DNA from: CAWDCV01 sp963728125
GTDB taxonomy: Bacteria > Actinomycetota > Actinomycetes > CAWDCV01
Direction of reading: 5' to 3'
DNA length: 64,000 bases
NCBI GenBank assembly: GCA_963728125.1
Contig: CAVSIZ010000018.1
Location: forward strand, 62,001-126,000
Positions 7,937 through 16,500 of this stretch are shown here, in pieces. The number at the start of each line of letters is the position of its first letter. Positions within the stretch are counted from its first letter, which is position 1. The position numbers were made by a program, and so were the translations under genes. The notes below the pieces were generated by a model that was not told the origin of the DNA, did no database searches, and saw only the letters and a list, made by a program, of their open reading frames with translations.

Positions 7937-8934
7937 AGAAGCTGATCAACGACCCCGCCGATGTCGTCACCGAGGCCCTGCACGGAATCGCCGGTGCCCA
8001 TCCGGAACTTCGGGTCGACGTCGAGCACAAGATCGTCTACCGCGGCGACGCACCCGTTCAGGGAAAGGTCGGCTTGGTCTCCGGCGGTGGGTCCGGACAC
8101 GAGCCGCTGCATGGCGGGTTCGTCGGTACGGGCATGCTCGACGCCGCGTGCGCCGGTGAAGTGTTCACCTCGCCCGTACCGGACCAGATGCTGGAAGCCA
8201 CCAAGAACGTCGACGGTGGTGCCGGCGTGCTGCACATCGTGAAGAACTACACCGGCGACGTCATGAACTTCGAGATGGCCGCCGAGCTCGCCCTCGCCGA
8301 GACCGGAACCGACGTCGTCGCCGTCGTCACGAACGACGACGTCGCTGTCCAGGACAGCCTCTACACGGCTGGACGGCGTGGCGTCGGCGTGACGGTCCTG
8401 GTCGAGAAGATGGCCGGCGCAGCCGCTGAGGAGGGACGCTCCCTCGCCGAGGTCGCCGACGTTGCCCGCAAGGTCAATGACCGAGGTCGCAGCATGGGGA
8501 TGGCGCTGACGTCGTGCACCGTCCCAGCTGCTGGCTCGCCGACGTTCGACTTGCCCGACGACGAGATGGAGATCGGGATCGGCATTCATGGGGAACCAGG
8601 CCGGCAGCGCGTGCCGCTGGCTCCCGCGAAGCAGATCGCAGAGCAGCTGGTCGAGCCGATCATCGGGGACCTTGATTTCACCGGTGGGGACGGCGTGCTC
8701 GCCTTCGTGAACGGCATGGGTGGGACGCCGCTGCTCGAGCTGTACCTCATGTACAACGAGGTCGCGACGATCCTCGATAAGGCGGGGCTTCGCATCGCGC
8801 GTTCGTTGGTCGGGTCGTACATCACGAGTCTCGAGATGGCAGGCTGCTCGGTGACGATCCTCAAGTTGGACGAGGAGTTGCTACGCCTGTGGGACGCGCG
8901 CGTCTCCACGCCGGCATTGCGCTGGGGCGTGTGA
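7933..8934 (+). CDS. dhaK: Dihydroxyacetone kinase subunit DhaK
   Basis: DhaK binds dihydroxyacetone covalently through a histidine and presents it for phosphorylation by DhaL-ADP. The protein has 333 residues, the usual length. GLVSGGGSGHEPLHGGFVG near residue 50 is the substrate-binding loop, and the hemiaminal histidine is in GIGIHGEPG (His219), matching His218 of E. coli. KNYTGDVMNFEMAAE is also conserved. GTG start at 7933 overlaps the channel stop (GTGA). It forms one transcript with dhaL and dhaM. Confidence 0.96.
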   Translation: MKKLINDPADVVTEALHGIAGAHPELRVDVEHKIVYRGDAPVQGKVGLVSGGGSGHEPLHGGFVGTGMLDAACAGEVFTSPVPDQMLEATKNVDGGAGVLHIVKNYTGDVMNFEMAAELALAETGTDVVAVVTNDDVAVQDSLYTAGRRGVGVTVLVEKMAGAAAEEGRSLAEVADVARKVNDRGRSMGMALTSCTVPAAGSPTFDLPDDEMEIGIGIHGEPGRQRVPLAPAKQIAEQLVEPIIGDLDFTGGDGVLAFVNGMGGTPLLELYLMYNEVATILDKAGLRIARSLVGSYITSLEMAGCSVTILKLDEELLRLWDARVSTPALRWGV

Positions 8935-8938
8935 ACCC

Positions 8939-9580
8939 GTGAGTGAGTCGATGGACGTCGACGCGCTGCAACGCTGGATCCGGCTATTCGCCCAGTCGGT
9001 GAAGCAGCACCGCGACCAGCTGACGCAACTCGACTCCGCCATCGGCGACGCGGATCACGGCACGAACATGGACCGCGGCATGACGGCCGCCGTGGTGGCG
9101 CTGGACGGCACCGAGCCCGCCACCGCGGCGGCCTTGTTCAAACAGGTCGGGATGACCCTGGTGAGCACCGTCGGCGGGGCCAGCGGCCCGCTGTACGGAA
9201 CCCTTTTTCTGCGGATGGCCTCCGCTGCGGGTGACGTGGAGGCCCTCGATCCCGGCGAGTTTGCCAAGGTGCTCCGGGCAGGACTGGACGGCGTTGTAGC
9301 GCGCGGTAAGGCTGAGGCCGGAGACAAGACGATGTACGACGCGCTGTCGCCGGCCGTCGACGCGCTCGACGCCGAGGTCGCCAAAGGCAGCGCGCTCTCT
9401 GCTGCACTGAGCGCTGCCTCCGCGGCAGCGGACGCGGGCCGCGACGCAACGACGCCGATGCTCGCACGCAAGGGCCGCGCCAGCTATCTCGGCGAGCGCA
9501 GCGTCGGTCATCAAGATCCGGGAGCCACGTCCGTCGCCTTGTTCGTCGCGGCCGCGGCAGCCGCCGTCGACGAGAGCTGA
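8939..9580 (+). CDS. dhaL: Dihydroxyacetone kinase subunit DhaL
   Basis: DhaL holds a tightly bound ADP that is rephosphorylated by DhaM and passes the phosphate to dihydroxyacetone on DhaK. Signature metal-binding aspartates are in SAIGDADHGTNMDRGM near residue 35, and GGASGPLYGTLFLRMA follows. GRASYLGERSVGHQDPGA at the end is the lid/nucleotide region. Length of 213 is typical. The GTG at 8939 is 4 nt after dhaK; an in-frame ATG at 8951 is an alternative start. It lies 7 nt upstream of the phosphoryl-donor gene. Confidence 0.95.
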   Translation: MSESMDVDALQRWIRLFAQSVKQHRDQLTQLDSAIGDADHGTNMDRGMTAAVVALDGTEPATAAALFKQVGMTLVSTVGGASGPLYGTLFLRMASAAGDVEALDPGEFAKVLRAGLDGVVARGKAEAGDKTMYDALSPAVDALDAEVAKGSALSAALSAASAAADAGRDATTPMLARKGRASYLGERSVGHQDPGATSVALFVAAAAAAVDES

Positions 9581-9587
9581 CCCGACC

Positions 9588-12038
9588 ATGGTCGGCCTGG
9601 TGGTCGTCTCCCATAGCCGCGCCCTGGCTCGGGCCGCTGTTGCTCTGGCACAGGAGATGCTGCACGGCCGGCGTGTCCCGATCGTCGTCGCCGCAGGTCT
9701 CGACGACGGGACTTTCGGAACCGACGCGGGGCAGATCGTCGACGCGGTCGCCGAGGCCGACGACGGCGAGGGCGTCGTCGTCCTCATGGACCTGGGTAGC
9801 GCGGTGCTCTCGGCCGAACTCGCCCTCGACCTCCTCGACGATGACGCCCGAGCTCGCGTGGCACTGTGTTCGGCGCCACTTGTCGAGGGGCTGGTCGTCG
9901 CAGCCGTCGCTGCCGTGGGCGGGGCATCCCGAGATGAGGTCGTCGCCGAAGCAAATGCTGCACTCGCCGGGAAGCAGTCGCACCTCGGTGTGGACGTGCC
10001 GGATCAGGCACCAACTGCGACGGCGATTGGCTCGGTTCCGGCGTTGCAGGGCGACTTCGTAGTCGCGCTCCCCCATGGGTTGCATGCCCGGCCAGCCGCT
10101 CGTGTGGTCCAGGAGGTCAGGACCCTGGATGCCCTGGTCGAGCTGCGCAACGCCGCGACCGACTCGGCCTGGGTGCCAGCAGACAGCCTGTCTCGGGTGG
10201 CGACGCTCGGTGCCCTACAGGATCACCGTGTCGACGTGCGGGCCAGCGGACGTCAGGCTCGCGAAGCGCTCGACCGCGTGCTCGCACTCGCGGCCCGCGA
10301 CTTCGACGAGGTCCCCGCCAGCTCGGTCCCCGGTCGTACGAGCCCTCGTCGCGGACCGATCGCCGCATCCCCCGGCATCGGCATCGCGCCGGCGTGGCTG
10401 ACGGCCGCGGTACCGATCGACGCGGCCGCGACCTACACACCTGACGGCGATCCCACCGTCGAGTGGCGACGCCTTCGCGAGGCAATCGCGCAGGTCCGTC
10501 GAAACGTGCAGCGCGACCGCACCAAAGTCGCTCGCGAGATCGGCGAGGGCGACGCCGCCATCTTCGACGCCCACCTGCTGTTGCTCGACGACGCGGACTT
10601 GCTCGGCACGGTGCGCGCCGCCATCCAGGGCCGCACCGGCGCAGCCGCGGCGTGGACCGAAGCGGTCGAGGACGTGGCTGCCAGGCTGGCGGCACTTCCC
10701 GACCCGTACCTCCAGGCCCGGGCGGCCGATGTGCGCTCGATCGGTGACCAGGTGCTGCGCGCGCTCGTTGGCGATGCCGACGCCAGCGAGCCCAGCGGCG
10801 TCCTCGTTGCCAAGGATCTCACTCCGGCGGCCGCGGCCCGGCTCGATCCCGCCAAGGTGGCCGCCGTCCTGTTGTCCGAGGGTGCCCCGACGGCACACAG
10901 CACGATCCTGGTCCGGTCGCGTGGAATCCCGGCCATCGTTGGTGCGGGTTCAGCGATCCTCGACATGGCCGCTGGCACTCTCGTCGCCGTCGACGGCACG
11001 CGTGGCGAGTTCGTCGTTGCTCCGGCGTCGCAGGTCGTGAACGATTTCCGGGCGCGCGCCGCAGAGCGACACCGGCAGGCCGTGGAGGCAGCCGCCGCGG
11101 CAAGCGTGCCGGCACGCACACGCGATGACGTTCACATTCTCGTAGGCGCGAACGTCGGCTCTGTCGACGAAGCTGCAATGGCTGCGCGATTGGGCGCGGA
11201 TCTGGCCGGGCTCGTACGCACCGAGTTCCTGTTCCACGATCGCGCTGACCCGCCGGACGTCGAGGAGCAGGAAGCTGCGTACAGCGGTGTTGCTGCCGCG
11301 TTCGGTGGCCGGCGCGTCATCCTGCGAACCTTGGACGTCGGCGGCGACAAGCCGCTCGCGTATGTCCCGATGGCTGCGGAAGCGAACCCGTTCCTCGGAG
11401 TCCGCGGCCTGCGGCTATCGCTGGCGGAACCCAAGCTGCTCGCCGATCAGCTGCGCGCCATCGTCCGGACCGCGCAGGACTGGCCCATCAGCGTGATGTT
11501 CCCGATGGTGACGACGCTCGACGAACTCATCAGCGCGCGCCGACTGCTCGATGAGGCGGGGCGCGACGAAGGTGGGCTGCCCTTGGACCTGCAGGTCGGC
11601 ATCATGGTCGAGACGCCGGCAACGGCCCTCAAGGCCGCCGCGTTCACCCCGCACGTGGACTTCTTCAGTATCGGGACGAACGACCTGACCCAGTACGCGC
11701 TCGCCGCTGAGCGCGGCAATGCCGCGGTGGCGTCGGTCGGCGACGCGTATGACCCGGGACTTCTGCGACTCATCGAGGCAACGTGCACAGGCGCTGGTGA
11801 CAGCATCCCCGTCGCGGTCTGCGGCGAGCTGGCAGCAGATGCTGCGGCCGTACCGCTGCTCATCGGACTCGGCGTGGACGAGCTCAGCGTCGTCCCTCAA
11901 GCGATCCCGTCCATCAAGCAGGCGATACGCGAGGTGGATAGCGGCGAGGCGCGGGAGCTCGCTCAGGCGGCGCTGCGTGCCGACAGCGCCGATGACGTCC
12001 GCGCTCTGCTCGCCGCGTCATCTACCAATCGGCGCTGA
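9588..12038 (+). CDS. dhaM: DhaM-HPr-Enzyme I fusion (PTS phosphoryl donor for dihydroxyacetone kinase)
   Basis: This single 816-residue protein carries a whole PTS relay. Residues 1-130 are an EIIA-Man type DhaM domain with phospho-His in VVSHSRAL (His9). Residues about 155-240 are HPr, with GLHARPAAR (His166). Residues about 265-816 are a full-length Enzyme I: phospho-His in GAPTAHSTILV (His437), PEP-barrel motifs RTEFLFHDR and SIGTNDLTQY, and the catalytic Cys745 in VAVCGELAAD. E. coli DhaM has only a truncated EI part; here the PEP-binding barrel is complete, so phosphate could pass from PEP to DhaL-ADP without general PTS proteins. Last gene of the dha operon. Confidence 0.95.
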   Translation: MVGLVVVSHSRALARAAVALAQEMLHGRRVPIVVAAGLDDGTFGTDAGQIVDAVAEADDGEGVVVLMDLGSAVLSAELALDLLDDDARARVALCSAPLVEGLVVAAVAAVGGASRDEVVAEANAALAGKQSHLGVDVPDQAPTATAIGSVPALQGDFVVALPHGLHARPAARVVQEVRTLDALVELRNAATDSAWVPADSLSRVATLGALQDHRVDVRASGRQAREALDRVLALAARDFDEVPASSVPGRTSPRRGPIAASPGIGIAPAWLTAAVPIDAAATYTPDGDPTVEWRRLREAIAQVRRNVQRDRTKVAREIGEGDAAIFDAHLLLLDDADLLGTVRAAIQGRTGAAAAWTEAVEDVAARLAALPDPYLQARAADVRSIGDQVLRALVGDADASEPSGVLVAKDLTPAAAARLDPAKVAAVLLSEGAPTAHSTILVRSRGIPAIVGAGSAILDMAAGTLVAVDGTRGEFVVAPASQVVNDFRARAAERHRQAVEAAAAASVPARTRDDVHILVGANVGSVDEAAMAARLGADLAGLVRTEFLFHDRADPPDVEEQEAAYSGVAAAFGGRRVILRTLDVGGDKPLAYVPMAAEANPFLGVRGLRLSLAEPKLLADQLRAIVRTAQDWPISVMFPMVTTLDELISARRLLDEAGRDEGGLPLDLQVGIMVETPATALKAAAFTPHVDFFSIGTNDLTQYALAAERGNAAVASVGDAYDPGLLRLIEATCTGAGDSIPVAVCGELAADAAAVPLLIGLGVDELSVVPQAIPSIKQAIREVDSGEARELAQAALRADSADDVRALLAASSTNRR

Positions 12039-12109
12039 CTTCGACTTGTCCGAATGTCCTCGCGCTGTTGCGCCGGCCGGACTCGGACAGCTCGACTGGA
12101 TCAGCGGTG

Positions 12110-13282
12110 TCAGAGGTTGCCGCGGCGTGCTTGCTCTCGCTCGATGGCTTCGAACAGTGCCTTGAAGTTGCCCTTGCCGAAGCCGAGCGATCCGTGCCGT
12201 TCGATCAGCTCGAAGAAGACCGTCGGCCGGTCCTGAACCGGCTTGGTGAAGATCTGCAGCAGGTAACCGTCCTCGTCGCGGTCGGCGAGGATTTTCAGCT
12301 CACGCAGCGTCTCGATCGGCACGCGCGTGTCGCCGACCCATTCGCCGAGGGTGTCGTAGTAGCTGTCCGGCGTTGACAGGAACTCGACGCCCGCAGCACG
12401 CATGGCACGTACCGACGCGACGATGTCGCCAGTCGCGAGAGCGATGTGCTGTACGCCGGGACCGCCGTAGAACTCGAGGTACTCGTCGATCTGCGACTTC
12501 TTCTTGCCAACCGCGGGCTCGTTCAGCGGGAACTTCACGCGGTGGTTCCCGCTGGCGACGACCTTCGACATGAGCGCGGAGTACTCCGTCGCAATGTCGT
12601 CACCAACGAACTCCTTGAGGTTGGTGAAGCCCATGACGCGGTTGTAGAAGGACACCCACGTGTTCATGGCACCGAGCTCGACGTTGCCGACGCAGTGATC
12701 GATTGCCTGGAAGAAGCGCTTGGGCTCATCGGGACGGCGCTGCACAATCGGCTCGCGAGCGACGAACCCGGGCAGGAATGGGCCGTGGTAGCTGCTGCGG
12801 TCGATGAGCGAGTGCCGGGTCTGCCCGTACGTCGCGATCGCGGCGACCATGACGACTCCGTGCTCGTCCTCGAGCTTGTGCGGCTCCTCGAGACCAGTCG
12901 CGCCCTGCGCGACGGCAAACTCGTAGGCCGCGATGACGTCCGGCACCTCCAGCGCGAGGTCCACGACACCATCACCATGCGCCACCAGGTGCTGCCCGAG
13001 TTCGGAGCCGGCGCGCACCTCACCGGTCAGGACGAACCGCGCGCCGCCGGCCTCGAGGACGTACTCCGCTGCCCCACGAGAGCCGGTCTCAGGACCGCGG
13101 TACGCCGTGCAGGTCATGCCGAACGCCGTCGAGTAGTAGTGCGCCGCCTGCTTGGCGTTGCCCACGACGAATCGCACATGGTCCATCCGCAGCACCGGGA
13201 ACGGATCGGCGCTCAGGTCGTGGTCGACGGCGCCGACCAGGTCGTCGGTCGATGTGTCGAGCTCGGGCAGGACGTCGCTCAT
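12110..13282 (-). CDS. hpd: 4-hydroxyphenylpyruvate dioxygenase
   Basis: This 390-residue enzyme converts 4-hydroxyphenylpyruvate to homogentisate in tyrosine catabolism. It has two VOC halves; the iron ligands are recognisable as His in AIDHCVGNVE, His in GGPGVQHIALATGDI and Glu in TVFFELIERHG near the C-terminus. FGKGNFKALFEAIEREQ is the conserved C-terminal gate helix. The start MSDVLPELDTS at 13282 was chosen because a longer frame (to 13360) adds non-homologous residues and overlaps the divergent promoter region. The next pathway enzyme, hmgA, is 10 kb away. The gene is divergent from an Lrp/AsnC regulator. Confidence 0.95.
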   Translation of the reverse strand: MSDVLPELDTSTDDLVGAVDHDLSADPFPVLRMDHVRFVVGNAKQAAHYYSTAFGMTCTAYRGPETGSRGAAEYVLEAGGARFVLTGEVRAGSELGQHLVAHGDGVVDLALEVPDVIAAYEFAVAQGATGLEEPHKLEDEHGVVMVAAIATYGQTRHSLIDRSSYHGPFLPGFVAREPIVQRRPDEPKRFFQAIDHCVGNVELGAMNTWVSFYNRVMGFTNLKEFVGDDIATEYSALMSKVVASGNHRVKFPLNEPAVGKKKSQIDEYLEFYGGPGVQHIALATGDIVASVRAMRAAGVEFLSTPDSYYDTLGEWVGDTRVPIETLRELKILADRDEDGYLLQIFTKPVQDRPTVFFELIERHGSLGFGKGNFKALFEAIEREQARRGNL

Positions 13283-13408
13283 GGGTGCCTCCCGCATCCG
13301 GACGAGCAGCCGCTCGCCACCGATGACGGAAGCGTGCTCCTGGGCGCGGTCTGAGAGCAATCGCTAGCTCGATCGCTGTGCAGCATGATCAACCTGTACG
13401 GCTGATCT

Positions 13409-13432
13409 GGGCAGGAGCTATACATTCTGCCC
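13409..13432 (+). promoter_or_regulatory. Leaderless promoter and inverted repeat in front of the Lrp/AsnC gene
   Basis: TATACAT (13419-13425) sits 7 nt before the ATG at 13433 and no ribosome site exists, so transcription probably begins at the start codon. GGGCAG (13409-13414) and CTGCCC (13427-13432) form an inverted repeat framing this -10. A second pair, GATCA (13387-13391) and TGATC (13403-13407), lies just upstream. Both are candidate Lrp-type operators acting on this gene and on the divergent hpd. Confidence 0.5.
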
Positions 13433-13897
13433 ATGGCACTCGACGAGCTCGATCGACGTCTGGTGAGCCTGCTGACGACCGAGCCACGCATTGGCGTGCT
13501 CGAAGCGTCGCGCCGGCTGCGGGTCGCGCGAGGAACCGTGCAGGCCCGACTGGATCGGCTGGTCCAGCGCGGCATCATTCAGGACTTCGCGCCGTCGCTC
13601 GACCCCGCGGCACTGGGTTATGTCGTGACCGCATTCGCCACGATCGAGATCAGCCAGGGCGCCGGCCGTGACGATGTCGCCGCGCACCTGGCCGGCATCC
13701 CCGAGGTACTCGAGGTACACACCATCACCGGCCAGGGCGACCTTCTCTGCCGCATCGTCGGCCGATCGAACGAGGACCTGCAGCGCGTGATCGACGACCT
13801 GGTGGCGACACCTGGCATTCAGCGGACATCCACGGTGATTGCGTTGGCGAGCGTCGTGCGCTATCGGGTGCTGCCCCTGGTCACGCATTCCGGATAG
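13433..13897 (+). CDS. Lrp/AsnC family transcriptional regulator
   Basis: This 154-residue regulator has an N-terminal helix-turn-helix (LDELDRRLVSLLTTEPRIGV, RVARGTVQARLDRLVQRGII) and a C-terminal RAM ligand-binding domain (VEVHTITGQGDLLCRIVGRS). It is divergent from hpd with 150 bp between them, and Lrp/AsnC proteins commonly control such neighbours in response to amino acids. Tyrosine, phenylalanine or their keto acids are reasonable effectors, but this is inference. No ribosome site precedes the ATG; a -10 element at 13419 implies a leaderless mRNA. Confidence 0.92.
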   Translation: MALDELDRRLVSLLTTEPRIGVLEASRRLRVARGTVQARLDRLVQRGIIQDFAPSLDPAALGYVVTAFATIEISQGAGRDDVAAHLAGIPEVLEVHTITGQGDLLCRIVGRSNEDLQRVIDDLVATPGIQRTSTVIALASVVRYRVLPLVTHSG

Positions 13898-13908
13898 GCG
13901 AAGCGATC

Positions 13909-13940
13909 GACCTGGGCGTTGCCGAAGCAACGCCCAGGTC
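13909..13940. terminator. Strong bidirectional terminator
   Basis: A perfect 14-bp stem, GACCTGGGCGTTGC (13909-13922) with GCAACGCCCAGGTC (13927-13940), closes on a CGAA tetraloop. It lies between the converging Lrp gene and the ABC substrate-binding gene and can serve both. Confidence 0.8.
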
Positions 13941-13961
13941 TCGTCATCGCCCTCGAGGAAA

Positions 13962-15287
13962 CTAGGTGTTCTGGTAGCAGGGCGCGTTGAGCTCGTACTC
14001 CTCCGCCGTCGGGCTGACGAAGAAGTCCTGGATCACCCGGACGCCGGCAGACGACGCCGGGTCCGGCACAGAGATCACGCTTTCGCGGAAGACGGTCTCG
14101 TTCGGCTCGCCGGAGAAGTTGCCGGCACCCTCGGGCAGCATGCCCTGGTAGTCGACGGACTCGAGCTGGCCGATCGCCTCGACCAGACCAGCCCGGGTGA
14201 GGTCGCCGTTCTCCGCCGCCTGCTCGAGCGCGGCCTTGAGCGGGTACGACCAGACCCAGCCAGACGTGTATCCGTCGTTACCCTGCACGCCGGAACCGAG
14301 AGCGTCACGCATCGCCTGGTGTCCCGGCGTGTCAGTGTCGTATGTCGCCCACGGTCCCGCCTGGTGGTAGAGCGCCTGCAAGGCGGGTGCAGCCGGGCTC
14401 GCCAGGAGGCCCGGGTTCCACGTCGGGCTACTGCCGATGAAGCGGCCTTGATAGCCCGCGGCGGCTGCCTGCCCGACGATGACCGCGAGGTCGGTCGGCC
14501 CTGTGGTGACGAAGACGAGATCGGGCTGCTGCCCGACGATCGCCTGGATGGCGCCGGCCTGGTTGGTCTGGCCGGACTGCGTCTCGACATCGGTGAACTG
14601 AAGGCCGGCCTGCTCCGCGGCGTACTGCATGCCAGCGGCCGCGTCGTCGCCGTAGTCGCCGGGGAGGTGGACCGCCATAACGCTCTGAACGCCGTACTCC
14701 TGGACTGCCCAGTCGAGAGCGTTCATCGCCTCGAAGCAGTAGTTCGTGCCTGACTCGAGAATGACGTCCTCGAACATGTTGCCCGACGTCCACGACGCGG
14801 GAGCGCCGACGACGTCGCTGGCTTCCATGTCATCGATGATCGCCGCCGTCGTCGGCGAGCCGAGAGTCTGGGCGAGTGCCAGCACGTCCGGCTTGATCTC
14901 TCGATAGACCTGGTTGTGGATCTCGGGGTTGTACTGGTTGTCCCGGACGTACGTCGTCACGTCGATGTCGTAGCCACCGATACCGCCGTCCTCGTTGACC
15001 GTCCGCCAGAAGGCCACCTGTGCATCCGTGATCGGCTTACCGAGCGCCGCGAACGGCCCCACGGTCAGGTCGGAGATGGTGCCGAGGTAGATGCAACCGT
15101 TGTCGGCGTTGACCGCCTCTGGGCACGCTTCCTCGGTGACGCCAACATCCGTCGCGATACCGCCTTCCTCCTCGGCGGCGTCACCACCACCACCGCCGTC
15201 GTCGCCGCCACGACAGCCGGTGGCGAGCAGCACTGCAGCAGCGAGCAGTGCAGCAAGGCGGACGACATTGTCCTTGCGCTTGTCCAT
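13962..15287 (-). CDS. Branched-chain type ABC transporter substrate-binding lipoprotein
   Basis: This 441-residue protein begins with a lipoprotein signal peptide: charged MDKRKDNVVR, a hydrophobic stretch and the lipobox LATGC (Cys25). An acidic/glycine linker and a Peripla_BP_6 (LivJ-like) domain follow, with IYLGTISDLTVGPFA and VNEDGGIGGYDI. It captures the ligand outside the membrane for the LivHMGF proteins encoded upstream. It is the last gene of the operon, 25 nt after livM, with GAGAGGAAG before the ATG. The operon includes an acyl-CoA ligase, so the ligand may be a carboxylic or aromatic acid rather than an amino acid. Confidence 0.93.
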   Translation of the reverse strand: MDKRKDNVVRLAALLAAAVLLATGCRGGDDGGGGGDAAEEEGGIATDVGVTEEACPEAVNADNGCIYLGTISDLTVGPFAALGKPITDAQVAFWRTVNEDGGIGGYDIDVTTYVRDNQYNPEIHNQVYREIKPDVLALAQTLGSPTTAAIIDDMEASDVVGAPASWTSGNMFEDVILESGTNYCFEAMNALDWAVQEYGVQSVMAVHLPGDYGDDAAAGMQYAAEQAGLQFTDVETQSGQTNQAGAIQAIVGQQPDLVFVTTGPTDLAVIVGQAAAAGYQGRFIGSSPTWNPGLLASPAAPALQALYHQAGPWATYDTDTPGHQAMRDALGSGVQGNDGYTSGWVWSYPLKAALEQAAENGDLTRAGLVEAIGQLESVDYQGMLPEGAGNFSGEPNETVFRESVISVPDPASSAGVRVIQDFFVSPTAEEYELNAPCYQNT

Positions 15288-15312
15288 GTGCTTCCTCTCG
15301 ATTGATCCCGGA

Positions 15313-16500
15313 CTAGTACGAGAACGGCCAGGCCTTCCAATAGTTGCGAGCTCGAATCCAGATGCCGAACAGGCCACGCGGTTCGAAGATGAGGAATCCG
15401 ATGATGAGCAGGCCGTACAGGACGGCCTCGACCTGAAAGACGCTGATGCCACCGGCACCGGAGGTGCTGCTGATAAAGGGAAGCAGCGATGGCAGTTCGC
15501 GGGTGACGCGTGGCAGCAGCGTGATGAAGAAGGCGCCCAGGATGGAACCGGAGATCGTTGCGACACCGCCGATGAGGATCATCGCGATGTACTGCACGGA
15601 CAGCAGCAGGTTGAAGGCGCCTGGCTCGACGTAGCCGGTGACGGTGTAGAGCAACGCACCCGCGCAGCCGGCATAGAACGACGACACGGCGAACGCGACC
15701 ATCTTGGTGCGTGTCAACGAGACGCCGATCACTTCCGCAGCGATATCGCGGTCACGCACGGCGGAGAAGGCGCGACCGACGGCAGAGCGGGCGATGTTGC
15801 GCGCCAGCAGCGCGAAGATGACGAGCAGGATCAGCATCGTCAAGTACAGCTTCTGGTCGCGAGTGAAGATCTCGCCGTTCTCGTTCAGCTGCACGCCGAA
15901 CAGTTCGGGCACCGGACCAGTACGGCCGACGCCGACACCGCCGGTCACCTGGCTCCACTCCCTGAAGATGTGCTCACCGAGGAAGACCAGGCCGAGCGTC
16001 ACGACCGCGAGATACAGACCGCGCAACCGGCTCGCGAGCGGCGAGACGATGAGCCCGGCGAGGCCGGCGACCAGACCTGCAGCCAGCAACCAGACCGGCA
16101 ACGATGTGATGCCGAAACCGAGCGTCCTGCCATCGGGATCGCCACTGATAACAGCCGCGGTGTACGCGCCGATGCCGAGGAAGAACGCATGCCCGAGCGA
16201 CACCTGCCCGGCGTAACCGGTCACCAGGTTGAGACCGATGGCACCGATCGAAGCGGCGCAGGCCAGCGCAAGCAGTGCGAGCAGATCGTCGGTGACCAGG
16301 AAGGGCATGGCCACCGCGAGCAGCAGGATCGCGACGACGGCGATCCGCTTGGGCCGGGTGTTGAGCAGCGCCATGTCCTGCGCGTACGACGTGTAGAGCA
16401 GCGGCCGGCCAGCAGGGCGACGACGCCGAGAACCGAAAGGCCACGAGCGCTGACGAACCTCGGCCTCGGAGGTCTCGGTTACAGGCGTCGTCGTGGTCAT
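15313..16500 (-). CDS. livM: Branched-chain type ABC transporter permease LivM
   Basis: This 395-residue permease has a cytoplasmic N-terminus of about 55 residues and then 9-10 TM helices. The LivM core is recognisable: GLNLVTGYAGQVSLGHAFFLGIGAYTAAV near residue 95, then GLYLAVVTLGLVFL and SAVGRAFSAVRDRDIAAEVIG, the EAA-like loop touching the ATPase. It pairs with LivH, and its ATG overlaps the LivH stop (ATGA at 16497-16500). A -TSGAGGISVFQVEAVLYGL- segment near the end is followed by a short positive tail. Confidence 0.93.
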   Translation of the reverse strand: MTTTTPVTETSEAEVRQRSWPFGSRRRRPAGRPLLYTSYAQDMALLNTRPKRIAVVAILLLAVAMPFLVTDDLLALLALACAASIGAIGLNLVTGYAGQVSLGHAFFLGIGAYTAAVISGDPDGRTLGFGITSLPVWLLAAGLVAGLAGLIVSPLASRLRGLYLAVVTLGLVFLGEHIFREWSQVTGGVGVGRTGPVPELFGVQLNENGEIFTRDQKLYLTMLILLVIFALLARNIARSAVGRAFSAVRDRDIAAEVIGVSLTRTKMVAFAVSSFYAGCAGALLYTVTGYVEPGAFNLLLSVQYIAMILIGGVATISGSILGAFFITLLPRVTRELPSLLPFISSTSGAGGISVFQVEAVLYGLLIIGFLIFEPRGLFGIWIRARNYWKAWPFSY

